This document shows positions 18,675 to 28,257 of a DNA stretch of 64,000 bases, piece after piece. The first letter of the stretch is position 1, and every line of letters begins with the position of its first letter. The stretch covers positions 96,117 to 160,116 of the forward strand of contig NZ_JAHZCJ010000001.1 in the NCBI RefSeq assembly GCF_019422935.1. Reading direction: 5' to 3'. The stretch is from Desulfovibrio sp. GTDB taxonomy: Bacteria; Desulfobacterota; Desulfovibrionia; Desulfovibrionales; Desulfovibrionaceae. The notes under the pieces were generated by a model. It was given only the letters and a program-made list of their open reading frames with translations. It made no database searches and was not told the DNA's origin. The translations under genes were made by a program, and so were the position numbers.

Positions 18675-19532
18675 TCGGAGATATTTATCTATAAAAAGTC
18701 TAGATATCGTCCTGGAGAATTTCTTAACAATGTTGTAAAATTGTTGTCGGTTAAAAATGAGAGTTGTTTCTATTTAGAGTAAGTGTGACGCTCATTTTAC
18801 AAACTGCTTTTGCACGTCATTTGTGCCAAGAAATGCTTTTTTTGATTCAGTGAAAGTTTTTTTTCATTTTCCCCTAAAGTTTTTGCTTGAATTTTATGTT
18901 CCGGAATGAAACAGTCGTCCTTACGCTTGCAAGGCTGTTTTTTTCCGGTATTTTTTTTTATTTTGCGCCCTCCAGGCATGGATGGCGTGCGGCCACGCGC
19001 AGAAGTTGCCCCTTGAACTCTAAATGTCTGTTAAGGCAACAGCCTGTCAGGCAAGCAGAATTGTGCTGATGTGTTTTGTCGCCCCCGTTTTGCTAAGTGC
19101 GCATTGGGGACTTGCTTTGCTGGTACATGTGCAGCGTTGAAGTTGTGCCTGTATATATTGGTGCGTAATTGTAATTGTTTATTCTTGCACAACAGTATTC
19201 ATGTAATCGTTTTATGTGTGTTATGGGGTTTGCCTTTTATTTTGCATCAAGGCTCTTATTTTTATTCAGTTCTTTTGTCTGATTATTGCAGGATATGGCA
19301 TTAAGGAGTGTGGTCTCGTATTGATACCTTCTTGTTGCCAATAAATAAATATCTACTTTTATATTAAGCTGCGCCGATTTTAAGGTTCATTTGGTATTAG
19401 TTATTAAAGATTACAGGCTATTGTCTTTGTTCCGGGTTTTCGTATATGAGAGGCTTTGAGTTCAGGCACCTGCCTGGGCAAGTTGTGTTACCGTGCGCAG
19501 GGGCAGTGCAAACCCTAGCTCAGGATTTTGCC
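18675..19532. other. Long AT-rich intergenic region after the NRPS genes
   Basis: About 860 bases, visibly richer in A and T than the flanking genes, separate the thioesterase stop from the chosen start of the HDOD gene. Short open frames here lack convincing ribosome sites and recognisable sequence. I see no clear stem-loop with a T-run and no recognisable riboswitch core. It probably holds the NRPS transcript end and the promoter of the signalling genes. Confidence 0.5.
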
Positions 19533-20438
19533 ATGCAATCTCAAAAAGAGTCCAGGCTGTTTTTGCAAAAGCTTTTGCAAAATCCGCCGACGCTTCCGTT
19601 TGAACCCAAGCTGCTTCCCCTGCTGTTTGCGGTTACCCAGGAAGGCTCCAATGCCTCGGTGCGCTCGGTCGTTGCACTGATTGAAAAAAGTCCACGGCTC
19701 GCAACACGTGTGCTCACAGTGGCCAATTCGGCTGCATATGGGCTTGAATTCAAGGTTTCTACCCTGCAAAGAGCCATCAGCATCATGGGCCTGCGCGAAG
19801 TGCGCCTGCTTGTGCTCATGGTGGGCATGTCGTCGTTTATACGCGAGGCCCAGCTTCCCAAGACGTTTGATACTGCGGCATTCTGGAAACACCTGCTTTC
19901 TGTTGCAACCATTGCCCGAACCCTGGCGGATGTGCTTGGCGGAGATAACGGCGCATGCGGGCCTTGCGCCTGCGCTGGCGAGCGCCTGGTTATGGTGCCG
20001 GACGAGGCATATATAGCTGGCTTGCTGCACGATGTGGGCAAGATTTTTTTTGCTGCCGCACGCCCAGAACTCTGGGAAAAGACGGCAGAAATGGAACAGG
20101 CCGAAAATTGCGGCAGTTCCGAGGCTGAAACCGCGCAGCTTGGCATGGACCACGGGCTTATTGGGGCGGCAGTGATGCACCAGTGGAAGCTGCCTCTGGT
20201 GCTTACCGAACCCATAAACCTGCACCACTCGCCCGAGCTTGCCACAACGTATAAAATGGAGGCGCGCCTGCTTGCTGCGGCCAACGCCTTGGCGCATTGC
20301 AGCCACGATGCGCCCATGCTGAAGAGCAAGGCGGGCGAACACCTGCCCGAGGGGTGTGATCTTGATGCCGTGAGCGCGGCTGTGCTTGAAAGTATGGTCA
20401 GAATACAGGAAGCCGGTTTTGCTGAGCTTGATGCATAG
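19533..20438 (+). CDS. HDOD-domain signalling protein
   Basis: A protein of about 301 residues filled by one HDOD domain, a catalytically diverged relative of HD phosphohydrolases that usually acts as a protein-interaction module in bacterial signalling. Family features seen: a helical N-terminal part with LATRVLTVANSAAYG, the AISIMGLREVRLLVL segment, and a retained LLHDVGK motif followed by MDHGLIGAAVMHQW. No signal peptide or membrane segment. The frame stays open back to an ATG at 19446, but the ATG at 19533 has an AGGA seven bases upstream and is preferred. The next gene (GGDEF/EAL) follows after 70 bases on the same strand, so the two are probably co-transcribed and may work together in cyclic-di-GMP signalling. 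Confidence 0.85.
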   Translation: MQSQKESRLFLQKLLQNPPTLPFEPKLLPLLFAVTQEGSNASVRSVVALIEKSPRLATRVLTVANSAAYGLEFKVSTLQRAISIMGLREVRLLVLMVGMSSFIREAQLPKTFDTAAFWKHLLSVATIARTLADVLGGDNGACGPCACAGERLVMVPDEAYIAGLLHDVGKIFFAAARPELWEKTAEMEQAENCGSSEAETAQLGMDHGLIGAAVMHQWKLPLVLTEPINLHHSPELATTYKMEARLLAAANALAHCSHDAPMLKSKAGEHLPEGCDLDAVSAAVLESMVRIQEAGFAELDA

Positions 20439-20508
20439 CCCGTGCGTGGGCCTGATGCCGCATCTGTTTTTTTCAACTTTTCTTGAGGCTCACACTTGAG
20501 GCGCGCAC

Positions 20509-22167
20509 ATGGATATTGAAACCGGCCTTGATAACCTGCTGCGCGGGCAATTCGACGCTGCGCTGGCTGAATTTGAAGGCTGCGGGCAGCAGCCCACAGC
20601 AGAGAAACTGTGCGAGCTCACGCGGGCCTGCGCTGATCTTTCTGCCTATGCGGCGGCACTGGCAGAGGGGGATCTGTCTGTCCGCCCGCCCAAATCCTGC
20701 CGTCACTTTTCCACACACCTTGAAAGCCTGCACGCCAAGCTCAAGCGTCTGGCGCGGCAGCTGCTCATATTCAGCGCGGGCTACCCCATGCCTGCGGTTG
20801 ACGATATGGGTGACCTCTCTGACGGACTGACCTTTCTTATCAATCAGGCGCAGACCTGCAAAAAGCAGGTCGAGCACGACCAGAATCACGATGTGGAAAC
20901 CGGCCTTATGAACCGCCGGGCCTTTGTTCGCGGCGTGCGCGAAGCCTTGCAGATGCAGCCCGGCAAATTTGGCGTACTGCTTTCGTGCGGTCTGGATAAT
21001 CTCAAGTACGTGAATGAGTCGCACGGGTATGATGGGGGTGATCTGTACATAAGCAAGGTTGTTGAAGCCTTGCAGATGTGCGAAAATGACGCAGTGCTGC
21101 TGGCCCGCACGGCAGGCAGCGAATTTGCCGTCTTTGCCCACGGCTTTGATAATGAAGAAAGCGCCTTGCGCTTTGCTCAGGATAACCGCAAAACCCTGCT
21201 GAACACCACCATTGAACTGCCCAATGAGGTCGTGCGCATACGCGCATCACTCGGGGTGGCCGTGTATCCTAGCGATGCCATGACCGGCGATGTGCTCATG
21301 AATTATGCCAGCCACGCCATGTTTGAAGTGCAGAATTTCAATCGCGGCACGCTCATGCGGTTCAATCCCGAAGTTTACCGGGCCAAGGCCAATATTTTGA
21401 GCCGTCAGGAACGGCTGGACGAATTGCTTGAAGGCCAGTTGATCCGCTTTGCCTTTCAGCCCATCGTGAGCCTGAAAGATGGCTCAATCTACGGCTATGA
21501 GGCGCTCATGCGCTCCACAACCCCGCATTTTGCCTCGCCGCTTGATGTGCTGCAACTGGCAGAGGCGCAGTCAAAACTGCCCCAGCTTGAGCATATGACC
21601 TTCAGGATGATTTTTGACTGGATGGACAAAAACCTCCCTTCGCTCGGGGCCAGAAAGATATTTTTCAACGCCATTTCCGCGCAGTATCTGGATGCCCGGG
21701 AGCTGCGCAACATGCACCCGCGGTACGAAGACATAAGCCGCAACATGGTGTTTGAAATCATAGAAACCGCCAGCAGCGAGGAGGGCCTTGCCCAAAAGGT
21801 GCGCGAGCTGCGCACGGAGCTGGCGGCCTTTATCGCCATTGATGACTTTGGCTGCGCCCACTCAAATGCGCTGCGGCTTTTGAATATTTCGCCCGAGATT
21901 CTCAAGATTGACAGCTTTTTTATCCGCGCCATCCACAAGGCGCCCGCATCCAAGAGGGAATTTCTTTCAAATATTCTTGTGTATTGCCGTTCAAAGGGCA
22001 TTCTCACAGTGGCGGAGGGTGTGGAAACTTGTGAGGAACTTGCCAGCGTGGTAGCTCTGGGGTTTGATCTTGCTCAGGGCTTTTATCTGGCAAGGCCGGA
22101 ATTTGTCCTGCAAGAGCTTGCGCCAAGCCAGATTGAAGAAATCACCGCGCTCAAGCGCACAGTCTGA
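20509..22167 (+). CDS. Degenerate GGDEF plus EAL cyclic-di-GMP protein
   Basis: A soluble protein of 552 residues. The N-terminal 130 residues are an unassigned helical region. A GGDEF domain follows (HDVETGLMNRRAF), but the signature loop reads AGSEF instead of GGDEF, so cyclase activity is unlikely. The C-terminal EAL domain keeps YGYEALMR, the Asn of the FNAIS segment, EIIE, IDDFG, LKID and AEGVE, so the metal and catalytic acids appear present. Loop 6 reads DDFGCAHS rather than the usual DDFGTGYS, which may weaken activity. Most likely a phosphodiesterase or a cyclic-di-GMP sensor. Second gene after HDOD, convergent with the HD-GYP gene; the ~100 bases after the stop carry a pyrimidine-rich tract. 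Confidence 0.9.
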   Translation: MDIETGLDNLLRGQFDAALAEFEGCGQQPTAEKLCELTRACADLSAYAAALAEGDLSVRPPKSCRHFSTHLESLHAKLKRLARQLLIFSAGYPMPAVDDMGDLSDGLTFLINQAQTCKKQVEHDQNHDVETGLMNRRAFVRGVREALQMQPGKFGVLLSCGLDNLKYVNESHGYDGGDLYISKVVEALQMCENDAVLLARTAGSEFAVFAHGFDNEESALRFAQDNRKTLLNTTIELPNEVVRIRASLGVAVYPSDAMTGDVLMNYASHAMFEVQNFNRGTLMRFNPEVYRAKANILSRQERLDELLEGQLIRFAFQPIVSLKDGSIYGYEALMRSTTPHFASPLDVLQLAEAQSKLPQLEHMTFRMIFDWMDKNLPSLGARKIFFNAISAQYLDARELRNMHPRYEDISRNMVFEIIETASSEEGLAQKVRELRTELAAFIAIDDFGCAHSNALRLLNISPEILKIDSFFIRAIHKAPASKREFLSNILVYCRSKGILTVAEGVETCEELASVVALGFDLAQGFYLARPEFVLQELAPSQIEEITALKRTV

Positions 22168-22268
22168 TTCTGTTTTTTTCTTTCTGCTTCTTCCTTTTCT
22201 CTTCTCCATTTTTCCGTTCCCTGCATGTGCAGTCTGCAAATCGACTGCCTCATCCGCCCTCATTCCTT

Positions 22269-23420
22269 TCATTCCGTTATGCCCAAAAGGCGCGGGATAT
22301 CCCAGTCTTCCGTCTCATTGAATGAAAGCGCCCGGCTCACGCAAATCCTGCTTTCCGCCGACAGGTCAAGCCTCTCTTCCATCTGGGCTACCCCTCTGGA
22401 TTTTCTGATAATGATCACCGTTGGCCGGGTTGGAAAATCGGGGTTGCAGTTGCTTATGAGGCCCATGCGCCCGTCTGAAAGCTTAACCCCTGTTCCTAAC
22501 GGGAAGACCCCCACCATTCTTATGAATGAATCCGCAAAACCGCGCGGCCATGCCGTTCCGTCCATTTTGTATATGATTGCCAGCGCATGGCTGGGGCAAA
22601 TGGCGGATTTGTATACGCGCCTGGATGAAAGCGCGTCATACACATCGCAGATAGAGATGATACGCCCAAAAAGGCCGATGGCCGAGCCTTTGAGTCCGTA
22701 TGGATACCCCAGGCCATCGTGCATCTCGTGATGCTGGGCTGTGCCCTCCAGAATTTCTGGTGCGATGCGTGGTATCTTGCGCAAGGCGTCATAGCCGAGC
22801 AGCACGTGCGATCGCATGACGGCAAATTCAGCCGGGGAAAGCGTGCGCGGCGCGTTGAGGATTTCTCTCGGTACGAGGGCCTTGCCGTAATCATGAAACA
22901 GCCCGGCCATACCGGCAAGTTGTTGCTGCTGATCAGTGAGGCCCAGATGCCGGGCAAAAGCTACGGCGAAAATGGCCACGTTGACGCTGTGCCTGTATGT
23001 GTATTCGTCTCGCCCTTTCAGGTTGGCAAGGGTCAGCATGGCGTTGGCGTTGCGCTTGAGGGCAAGAATGATGGACTTAACGCAGGGTTCTGCCCCTGCA
23101 ATGTCGGCGCTGTCGCACACGCCGGAAGTCATGGCGGCTTTTACATGGGCGTAGGCGGCAGCGTGCGCTCTTTGCGCCTGGGCAATGTGGCGTGAAAAAA
23201 CGCGCGGCAGCGCGCAGCCCGGCTCATACGTGGGAACGGCGCGCTCCGGATCGTGAATTACTTCGGTAAAGCCCTGCTGGATGATCCCGTCAATTTCTGC
23301 CTGATCGGCCACAAGACCCTCGCGCATGTAGAGCAGCGGGGCATTGATCCAGGAAATGCCCGGATTGAGCACGTACATTCCCGGCTTCAGGTTTGCTATA
23401 GGTATCCGTTCCGCAGGCAT
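22269..23420 (-). CDS. HD-GYP phosphodiesterase family protein
   Basis: A cytoplasmic protein of about 383 residues. The N-terminal part (IANLKPGMYVLNPG) resembles the DUF3391 region common before HD-GYP domains. The catalytic domain shows HDYGKALVP and HHEMHDGLGYPYGLKG, so the HD and GYP motifs are complete. HD-GYP enzymes hydrolyse cyclic-di-GMP; activity here is inferred from those motifs. The frame opens at an ATG at 23444, but the ATG at 23420 has AAAGGA at good spacing and begins MPAERIPI, the usual start of this family. Convergent with the GGDEF/EAL gene, so three cyclic-di-GMP-type proteins lie together. Confidence 0.88.
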   Translation of the reverse strand: MPAERIPIANLKPGMYVLNPGISWINAPLLYMREGLVADQAEIDGIIQQGFTEVIHDPERAVPTYEPGCALPRVFSRHIAQAQRAHAAAYAHVKAAMTSGVCDSADIAGAEPCVKSIILALKRNANAMLTLANLKGRDEYTYRHSVNVAIFAVAFARHLGLTDQQQQLAGMAGLFHDYGKALVPREILNAPRTLSPAEFAVMRSHVLLGYDALRKIPRIAPEILEGTAQHHEMHDGLGYPYGLKGSAIGLFGRIISICDVYDALSSRRVYKSAICPSHALAIIYKMDGTAWPRGFADSFIRMVGVFPLGTGVKLSDGRMGLISNCNPDFPTRPTVIIIRKSRGVAQMEERLDLSAESRICVSRALSFNETEDWDIPRLLGITE

Positions 23421-23935
23421 GCTGGTGGATCCTTTGGCAGGCATTTGCGTTTATTTTCACTACAATAATATAACACTTCAAAATTTTAGGAGTAAAGGGA
23501 TAAAACGCGCCGTTTTTGCAACTGACTGATTGGATTGTTCAAAATTTCTTTTTGCGTCAGCTCTCAATTTGATTGGTAGCACCGCACCAATGTGAAATTA
23601 ATATTTTATCACTCTTGTATGAAAAAAGTGATTTCCAATATGCTGAAATTATAAATAAAAAAAATTGAGTGTGCACTCAAGTTATAAAAACTACAATTAA
23701 ATTAGGGTTTAAAGAAAGTGTGTGAAAACAGGAACCTGGCTGGAAATTAAAAAAAAACTGTGCTAGCGACAATGCTTCCTAATTAAATTACCAGACAAGA
23801 TTAGTACAGTTGCGGTGGCTTGGAAATGTTTGCAACGGCACATCTGAAGTGGTTTCCACTTCAGGCTGATTTTAGGATTGGCGCGATGTGCCGCAGACAG
23901 GTGACAATATCCCTTACTCGCACGAGAGAAGCACT
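23421..23935. other. AT-rich divergent promoter region
   Basis: About 500 bases between the divergent HD-GYP and molybdopterin oxidoreductase genes, strongly AT-rich from 23460 to 23800. It must carry promoters for both. I could not identify a convincing operator, sigma-54 site or molybdenum-cofactor riboswitch by eye. Confidence 0.5.
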
Positions 23936-26053
23936 ATGGGCAGTATGCAGTTGGTTCAGAGTGTATGCGGAATGTGCACCGCAAGGTGTCCAATTTCCGT
24001 AGAAGTAAAAGATGGTTCAGTGGGTATGATTTACGGCAACCCGCACAGTCCCCTCAAGGGGGCCTTGTGCGCGCGCGGCGTGGCCGGCAAAGCCCTTGAG
24101 CGCGAGTCTGAGTGCCCGCAGAGTCCGCTTATTCGTGTGGGCGAGCGGGGCGAGGGCAAGTGGAAAAAGGTTTCGTGGGAAGAAGCCTTTGACTATGTTG
24201 CGCAAAAAATTGCCTCAGTGCAGCAGCAACACGGCAGGGAATCCGTGCTGTGGTCTGACCGAGACGGCCCCTTTACCGACCTGTACCGCGCCTTTATGCG
24301 CGGCATCGGTTCGCCCAACGTCTGTACGCACAGCACCTCGTGCGACCTCAACACCCACCACGCCTGCAAGGCCGTCATGGGCCTCGGGCGCGGCATGGCC
24401 GTCAACGACTTTGCCAACTGCAAGCACATTGTGCTGCAAACGCGCAATATCTTTGAAGCCATCAACCTTGGCGAGGCCAGAACCGTCATGCAGGCCTTGC
24501 GCAAAGGCTGCAAGCTGACGGTCATTGATATCCGCCACAATGTTTCGGCCTCCAAGGCCAATGATTTTCTGCTTGTCCGCCCCGGTACGGACTATGCCTT
24601 CAATCTGGGCGTCATCAACACGCTTATTACCCGCAAGCTGTACAACAAGGATTATGTGGACGCCCACACCACGGGTTTTGCCGAACTGGCCGAATTTGTG
24701 GCCCCCTACACGGCGGAATGGGCGGCAGAGCAGTGTCAGGTCGATGCGCAGGCCATAGTGCGCCTTGCACAATCGCTTGCCGCTGCGGCCCCCCATGTGA
24801 TCTGGCATCCCGGCTGGATGACCTCGCGGTATGGGGATTCCTTTCAGGTTGCGCGTACGGCTCTGGTCATTACGGCCCTGCTGGGCGGCGTGGGCGTCAA
24901 GGGCGGCATAGTGCCGGGCCGCACCCCCAAGGAATGCGGCAAGGCCGGGCTCAAAAAGTTTACGGATCTTTTCCCCGCGCCCAAGGGTTTGCGCGCCGAT
25001 GGCCTTGGCGTTGACAACAAGGCTTTCGACCCGGGCAAGGGCCTGCTGCACAAGGCATTTGAAGCCATCAGCAGTCCTCCGCAGGGGGCCGCTCCGGTCA
25101 AGGCATACATGTGCTGGCGGCACGATCCCTTGCAGGGTTTTCCCGATCCCGATGCGCTGCGCAAACGCTTTGACGGCCTTGACCTGCTTGTGAGCGTCAC
25201 GTTCTCCTGGTCAGACACTGCCTGGTACTCGGATGTGGTGCTGCCGCTCTCCACCTATCTTTCGCGCGAGAGCATCATTGCCACCAAGAATGGCCTCAAA
25301 CCGCAGTTCTTTGTGCGCAACCGCGTCATCCCGCCGCGCTACGACACCAAGGCCGACTGGGAAATCATCGGCGGTCTGGCAAAGCGCCTCGGGCTTGATC
25401 CGCTGGTTTTTGAAAGCGCGGAGGATGTGTGGCGTTTTCAGCTGGAAGGAACAGGCCTCACCAGCGCGGACTTTACCGAAAAGGGCTTTGTGTCGCTTAC
25501 CAGCGACCCTCTGTATGTGGATCTGGCAAATTATTCCTTCCCCACTGCCTCTGGCAAGGTGGAACTGACCAGCGAGGGCTACGGCAAGGGCTGCGGCGAA
25601 AACATGCTGCCCCCCTACACGTCGCCCGTTGCTCCGCCCGAAGGGGCCTACCGCATTACCTTTGGGCGCGTGGCCGTGCATACCCAGGGCCATACCATCA
25701 ATAATCCGCTTCTGCTTGAGCAGGTTCCTGAAAATACCGTGTGGATTAACAATAAAAAGGCCAAGGCCGCTGGCATCAACCCCGGCGACAGGGTGCGCGT
25801 GCGTGATGCCGCAGGCAATGCCATGGGCGAGGCCGGGGTCAAGATCACCTCTGCCATCCATCCCGAGGCCATCTTTGTGGTGCACGGCTTCGGCCACGAC
25901 CTGCCTTGCGAAAGTCGCGCCTTCCACAAGGGCATTTCTGACAGCAAGTGCCTGAACGGTGGGCTGGATATGCAGGATATGGGCGGCGGCGGCCTTGCCA
26001 TGCAGGAGCATTTTGTCACGCTGGAGAAGGTGACCGGTTCCGGCGCTGCCTAG
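23936..26053 (+). CDS. Cytoplasmic molybdopterin oxidoreductase, DMSO reductase family
   Basis: A protein of about 705 residues. The N-terminus carries an iron-sulfur motif CGMCTARC with a fourth Cys in GALCARG, followed by the molybdopterin-binding domains and a C-terminal dinucleotide-binding domain (ITFGRVAVHTQGHTINNP). The likely Mo ligand is the Cys of HSTSCDLN (residue 136), as in polysulfide/thiosulfate reductase-type catalytic subunits. Unlike most of those it shows no twin-arginine signal, so it should stay in the cytoplasm. The next gene encodes a four-cluster ferredoxin subunit, but no NrfD/PsrC-type membrane anchor follows: the complex I genes do. An electron-input role for that complex I is my inference; the substrate is unknown. 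The frame is open to a GTG at 23888, but ATG 23936 with GAGAG upstream fits better. Confidence 0.88.
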   Translation: MGSMQLVQSVCGMCTARCPISVEVKDGSVGMIYGNPHSPLKGALCARGVAGKALERESECPQSPLIRVGERGEGKWKKVSWEEAFDYVAQKIASVQQQHGRESVLWSDRDGPFTDLYRAFMRGIGSPNVCTHSTSCDLNTHHACKAVMGLGRGMAVNDFANCKHIVLQTRNIFEAINLGEARTVMQALRKGCKLTVIDIRHNVSASKANDFLLVRPGTDYAFNLGVINTLITRKLYNKDYVDAHTTGFAELAEFVAPYTAEWAAEQCQVDAQAIVRLAQSLAAAAPHVIWHPGWMTSRYGDSFQVARTALVITALLGGVGVKGGIVPGRTPKECGKAGLKKFTDLFPAPKGLRADGLGVDNKAFDPGKGLLHKAFEAISSPPQGAAPVKAYMCWRHDPLQGFPDPDALRKRFDGLDLLVSVTFSWSDTAWYSDVVLPLSTYLSRESIIATKNGLKPQFFVRNRVIPPRYDTKADWEIIGGLAKRLGLDPLVFESAEDVWRFQLEGTGLTSADFTEKGFVSLTSDPLYVDLANYSFPTASGKVELTSEGYGKGCGENMLPPYTSPVAPPEGAYRITFGRVAVHTQGHTINNPLLLEQVPENTVWINNKKAKAAGINPGDRVRVRDAAGNAMGEAGVKITSAIHPEAIFVVHGFGHDLPCESRAFHKGISDSKCLNGGLDMQDMGGGGLAMQEHFVTLEKVTGSGAA

Positions 26054-26145
26054 GCGGACGCTGCCTCGGATATAGTCAAAGGCATGGCCTGATACTGCAA
26101 GGAAATTTACGGGAACAACCCACCGAGCCGCGTGGGAGGATGGTT

Positions 26146-26652
26146 ATGAGCAAATATATTGTCATGCACAATTCGGCGGATTGCATAGGCTGCAAGGCCT
26201 GCGAGGTTCAGTGCCGCAGCCTGCACAACGGCGGGCCGGGGGCTTTTTTCTGCCGCGTTCTTTCCGTGGAGCAGACCGAACCCAAGCCCGCGCTGGGTTT
26301 TGTGTACACTTCGTGCTTTCACTGTGAAAATCCCTGGTGCGTCAAGGCCTGCCCTACAGGGGCCATGCGCCGCAGGGACGATGGTATTGTCTATGTGGAA
26401 ACCTCGGCCTGCGTGGGCTGCAAGGCCTGCATCACAGCCTGCCCCTGGGCTGCGCCCCAGTGGAACGCACAGACCGGCAAGGTGGATAAGTGCGACCTGT
26501 GCCGCGACCGCATTGATCAGGGCCTCAAGCCCGCCTGCGTAACCACCTGCGCCATGAGCTGCCTGCAATTCTCCACGCCGGATGCGGCCAGTCAGGAGAA
26601 GCGGCAGGAATTTGCCGAGCAGATGCAGCGCAACAGGCCTGTTGTGCGCTAG
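26146..26652 (+). CDS. Four [4Fe-4S] ferredoxin electron-transfer subunit, DmsB/PhsB-like
   Basis: A 168-residue protein with four cysteine groups arranged as in DmsB/PhsB/HybA subunits: CIGCKACEVQC, CFHCENPWCVKACP, CVGCKACITACP and CDLC...CVTTC. It should receive or deliver electrons between the upstream molybdopterin subunit and a membrane partner. No signal peptide. ATG 26146 lies five bases after GGGAGGA; an in-frame ATG at 26140 overlaps that ribosome site and is less likely. It is followed after 158 bases by nuoA, with no membrane anchor subunit between. Confidence 0.9.
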   Translation: MSKYIVMHNSADCIGCKACEVQCRSLHNGGPGAFFCRVLSVEQTEPKPALGFVYTSCFHCENPWCVKACPTGAMRRRDDGIVYVETSACVGCKACITACPWAAPQWNAQTGKVDKCDLCRDRIDQGLKPACVTTCAMSCLQFSTPDAASQEKRQEFAEQMQRNRPVVR

Positions 26653-26810
26653 AAAGTGTTTTTTCTGCCGGGGCCATACAGGGCTTGCGGCAGAATGTTC
26701 AGGTTGATTGGCGGCTCTGGCAGGAGACGCCAACGGCGGGGCAGGGCCGCGCGATTGTTCGGCCCTGCCTGCCCGGAATATGACGAAGACATTCAACAAG
26801 GTGGCTTTTT
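26653..26810. other. Hairpin-containing gap before nuoA
   Basis: The gap contains TCTGCCG...CGGCAGA (about 26666-26696) and a 10-bp stem GGCAGGGCCG/CGGCCCTGCC (26740-26749 with 26760-26769). Neither is followed by a T-run. They could be processing or attenuation structures separating the molybdo-FeS pair from nuo, or merely mark a nuo leader. Confidence 0.45.
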
Positions 26811-27185
26811 ATGGTGCCTACGGTTGCCGGAGAAGAGTATCTTGCCATACTGCTGCTGCTCGTTATTGCGCTGCTTTTTGGCGTTCTTACGTTGTTTTTC
26901 GGGCGGTTTTTCCGCATGCGTCGGCCCTACCGAGAAAAGCTCATGCCCTATGAATCCGGCAACGAGCCAACCGCCGAGCCGCGCACGCGTTTTTCCATCA
27001 AATTTTATTACGTTGCCATTCTTTTTGTCATCATCGATGTGGAAGCCATCTTCCTCTACACCTGGGCAGTGGAGTTTGTGCGTCTGGGCAGCCTTGGGCT
27101 GGCGGAAATGCTGACCTTCATGATCCTTCTGGTGCTGGCCTACGCCTATGCCTGGAAAAAGGGGGCCTTCGAATGGGTGAAGTAG
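26811..27185 (+). CDS. nuoA: Complex I subunit NuoA
   Basis: A 124-residue membrane protein with three predicted helices (residues about 7-29, 65-90 and 93-113). The family signatures are visible: the [15 protein letters not shown] loop, the acidic helix [13 protein letters not shown] and the third-helix [12 protein letters not shown]. It is a small proton-channel-side subunit of NADH:quinone oxidoreductase-type complexes. The ATG follows AAGGTGG. It overlaps nuoB by 13 bases, which indicates translational coupling at the start of the nuo operon. Confidence 0.95.
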   Translation: MVPTVAGEEYLAILLLLVIALLFGVLTLFFGRFFRMRRPYREKLMPYESGNEPTAEPRTRFSIKFYYVAILFVIIDVEAIFLYTWAVEFVRLGSLGLAEMLTFMILLVLAYAYAWKKGAFEWVK

Positions 27186-27715
27186 AAACTCGCACCGCCG
27201 CGCACGATGACCAGCCCCTTGCGGTGCACAAGGACGGCCTGCGGTTTTTCCCCGGCGCCAACGCCGTGCTCGGGCCGCTCAACGCTCTGGTCAACTGGGG
27301 CCGTTGCGGCTCCATCTGGCCAGTGACCTTTGGCCTTGCCTGCTGCGCCATCGAAATGATGGCCACAGGCGCGTCAACGCACGACCTTGACCGCTTTGGC
27401 ATCATCTTTCGCGCCAGCCCCCGGCAGGCAGACTGCATGGTGGTGGCCGGAACCCTGAGCAAAAAAATGGCCCCGGTGCTGCGCAGGGTTTATGACCAGA
27501 TGCCCGAGCCGCGCTACGTGCTCGCCATGGGCAGTTGCGCATGCAGCGGCGGGCTTTTTCAGTCGTATGCCGTAACGCAGGGCGTGGATCAGATTATCCC
27601 GGTAGACGTCTATGTGCCGGGTTGCCCCCCGCGCCCGGAAGCGCTTTTTGACGGCTTTATCAAGTTGCAGGAGAAAATTAACAAGGAGCAATTTCGATGG
27701 AGTCCCTGGAGATAG
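27173..27715 (+). CDS. nuoB: Complex I subunit NuoB (cluster N2)
   Basis: A 180-residue peripheral subunit that binds the terminal [4Fe-4S] cluster N2, which passes electrons to quinone. All four ligands are visible: the tandem Cys 57-58 in GLACCAIEM, Cys 122 in MGSCACSGG and Cys 151 in [11 protein letters not shown]. The N-terminal 22 residues are a variable extension. Overlaps nuoA by 13 bases and nuoC by 19 bases. Confidence 0.97.
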   Translation: MGEVETRTAAHDDQPLAVHKDGLRFFPGANAVLGPLNALVNWGRCGSIWPVTFGLACCAIEMMATGASTHDLDRFGIIFRASPRQADCMVVAGTLSKKMAPVLRRVYDQMPEPRYVLAMGSCACSGGLFQSYAVTQGVDQIIPVDVYVPGCPPRPEALFDGFIKLQEKINKEQFRWSPWR

Positions 27716-28257
27716 CGCGTCTGCTGCGTGAGGCTTTTCCGCAGGAAGTGCTCGACATACAGGAGTTTCGTGGCCAGACGGCAGTGCTGTTGCGCCACGG
27801 GCGCATCCTTGATGTGCTGGTCTACGCCAGGGAGCATTTTGACATGATGCACCTACGCTCGCTCTGCGGGGTGGATAACAGCCGCCGCAAGCAGGAGGGC
27901 CTTGGCGCGTTTGAGGTTGTCTACAACCTGTATTCCGTGAATCAGCGCATTGCCCTGCGTGTGCGCGCCCAGCTGGACGATCCCGATGCGGGCATTGATT
28001 CCGCCGTGCCTTTGTGGCCTGTGGCCAACTGGCTTGAGCGCGAGGTTTTTGACCTCATGGGCATACACTTCAGGGGGCACCCTGACCTGCGCCGCATCCT
28101 GTTGCCGGAGGACTGGCAGGGGCACCCCCTGCGCAAGGCCTATCCTGTGCGCATCCCCTCGCGCGGCGTGCCTGAGTGGTCTGGCCTGACCGAACTGCGC
28201 GAACACGCCAAGGCGGCGGACGCCCTGAGCTGGCAGGGGGGAGAAAAGCATGAGTGA
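27697..28257 (+). CDS. nuoC: Complex I subunit NuoC (30 kDa)
   Basis: A 186-residue peripheral-arm subunit recognised from the family signature [20 protein letters not shown] followed by [19 protein letters not shown]. It carries no cluster and helps join NuoB and NuoD. NuoC and NuoD are separate genes here, not fused as in E. coli. Overlaps nuoB (19 bases) and nuoD (8 bases). Confidence 0.95.
   Translation: MESLEIARLLREAFPQEVLDIQEFRGQTAVLLRHGRILDVLVYAREHFDMMHLRSLCGVDNSRRKQEGLGAFEVVYNLYSVNQRIALRVRAQLDDPDAGIDSAVPLWPVANWLEREVFDLMGIHFRGHPDLRRILLPEDWQGHPLRKAYPVRIPSRGVPEWSGLTELREHAKAADALSWQGGEKHE

Noticed and set aside
19440..19535. Possible cyclic-di-GMP riboswitch before the HDOD gene (GCAAACC present)
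   Set aside because: Only a short core-like string matches; the conserved paired elements and tetraloop arrangement were not found.
23820..23836. Sigma-54-like TGGAAATGTTTGCA before the molybdopterin oxidoreductase gene
   Set aside because: The GG to GC distance is about two bases shorter than required for a -24/-12 promoter.
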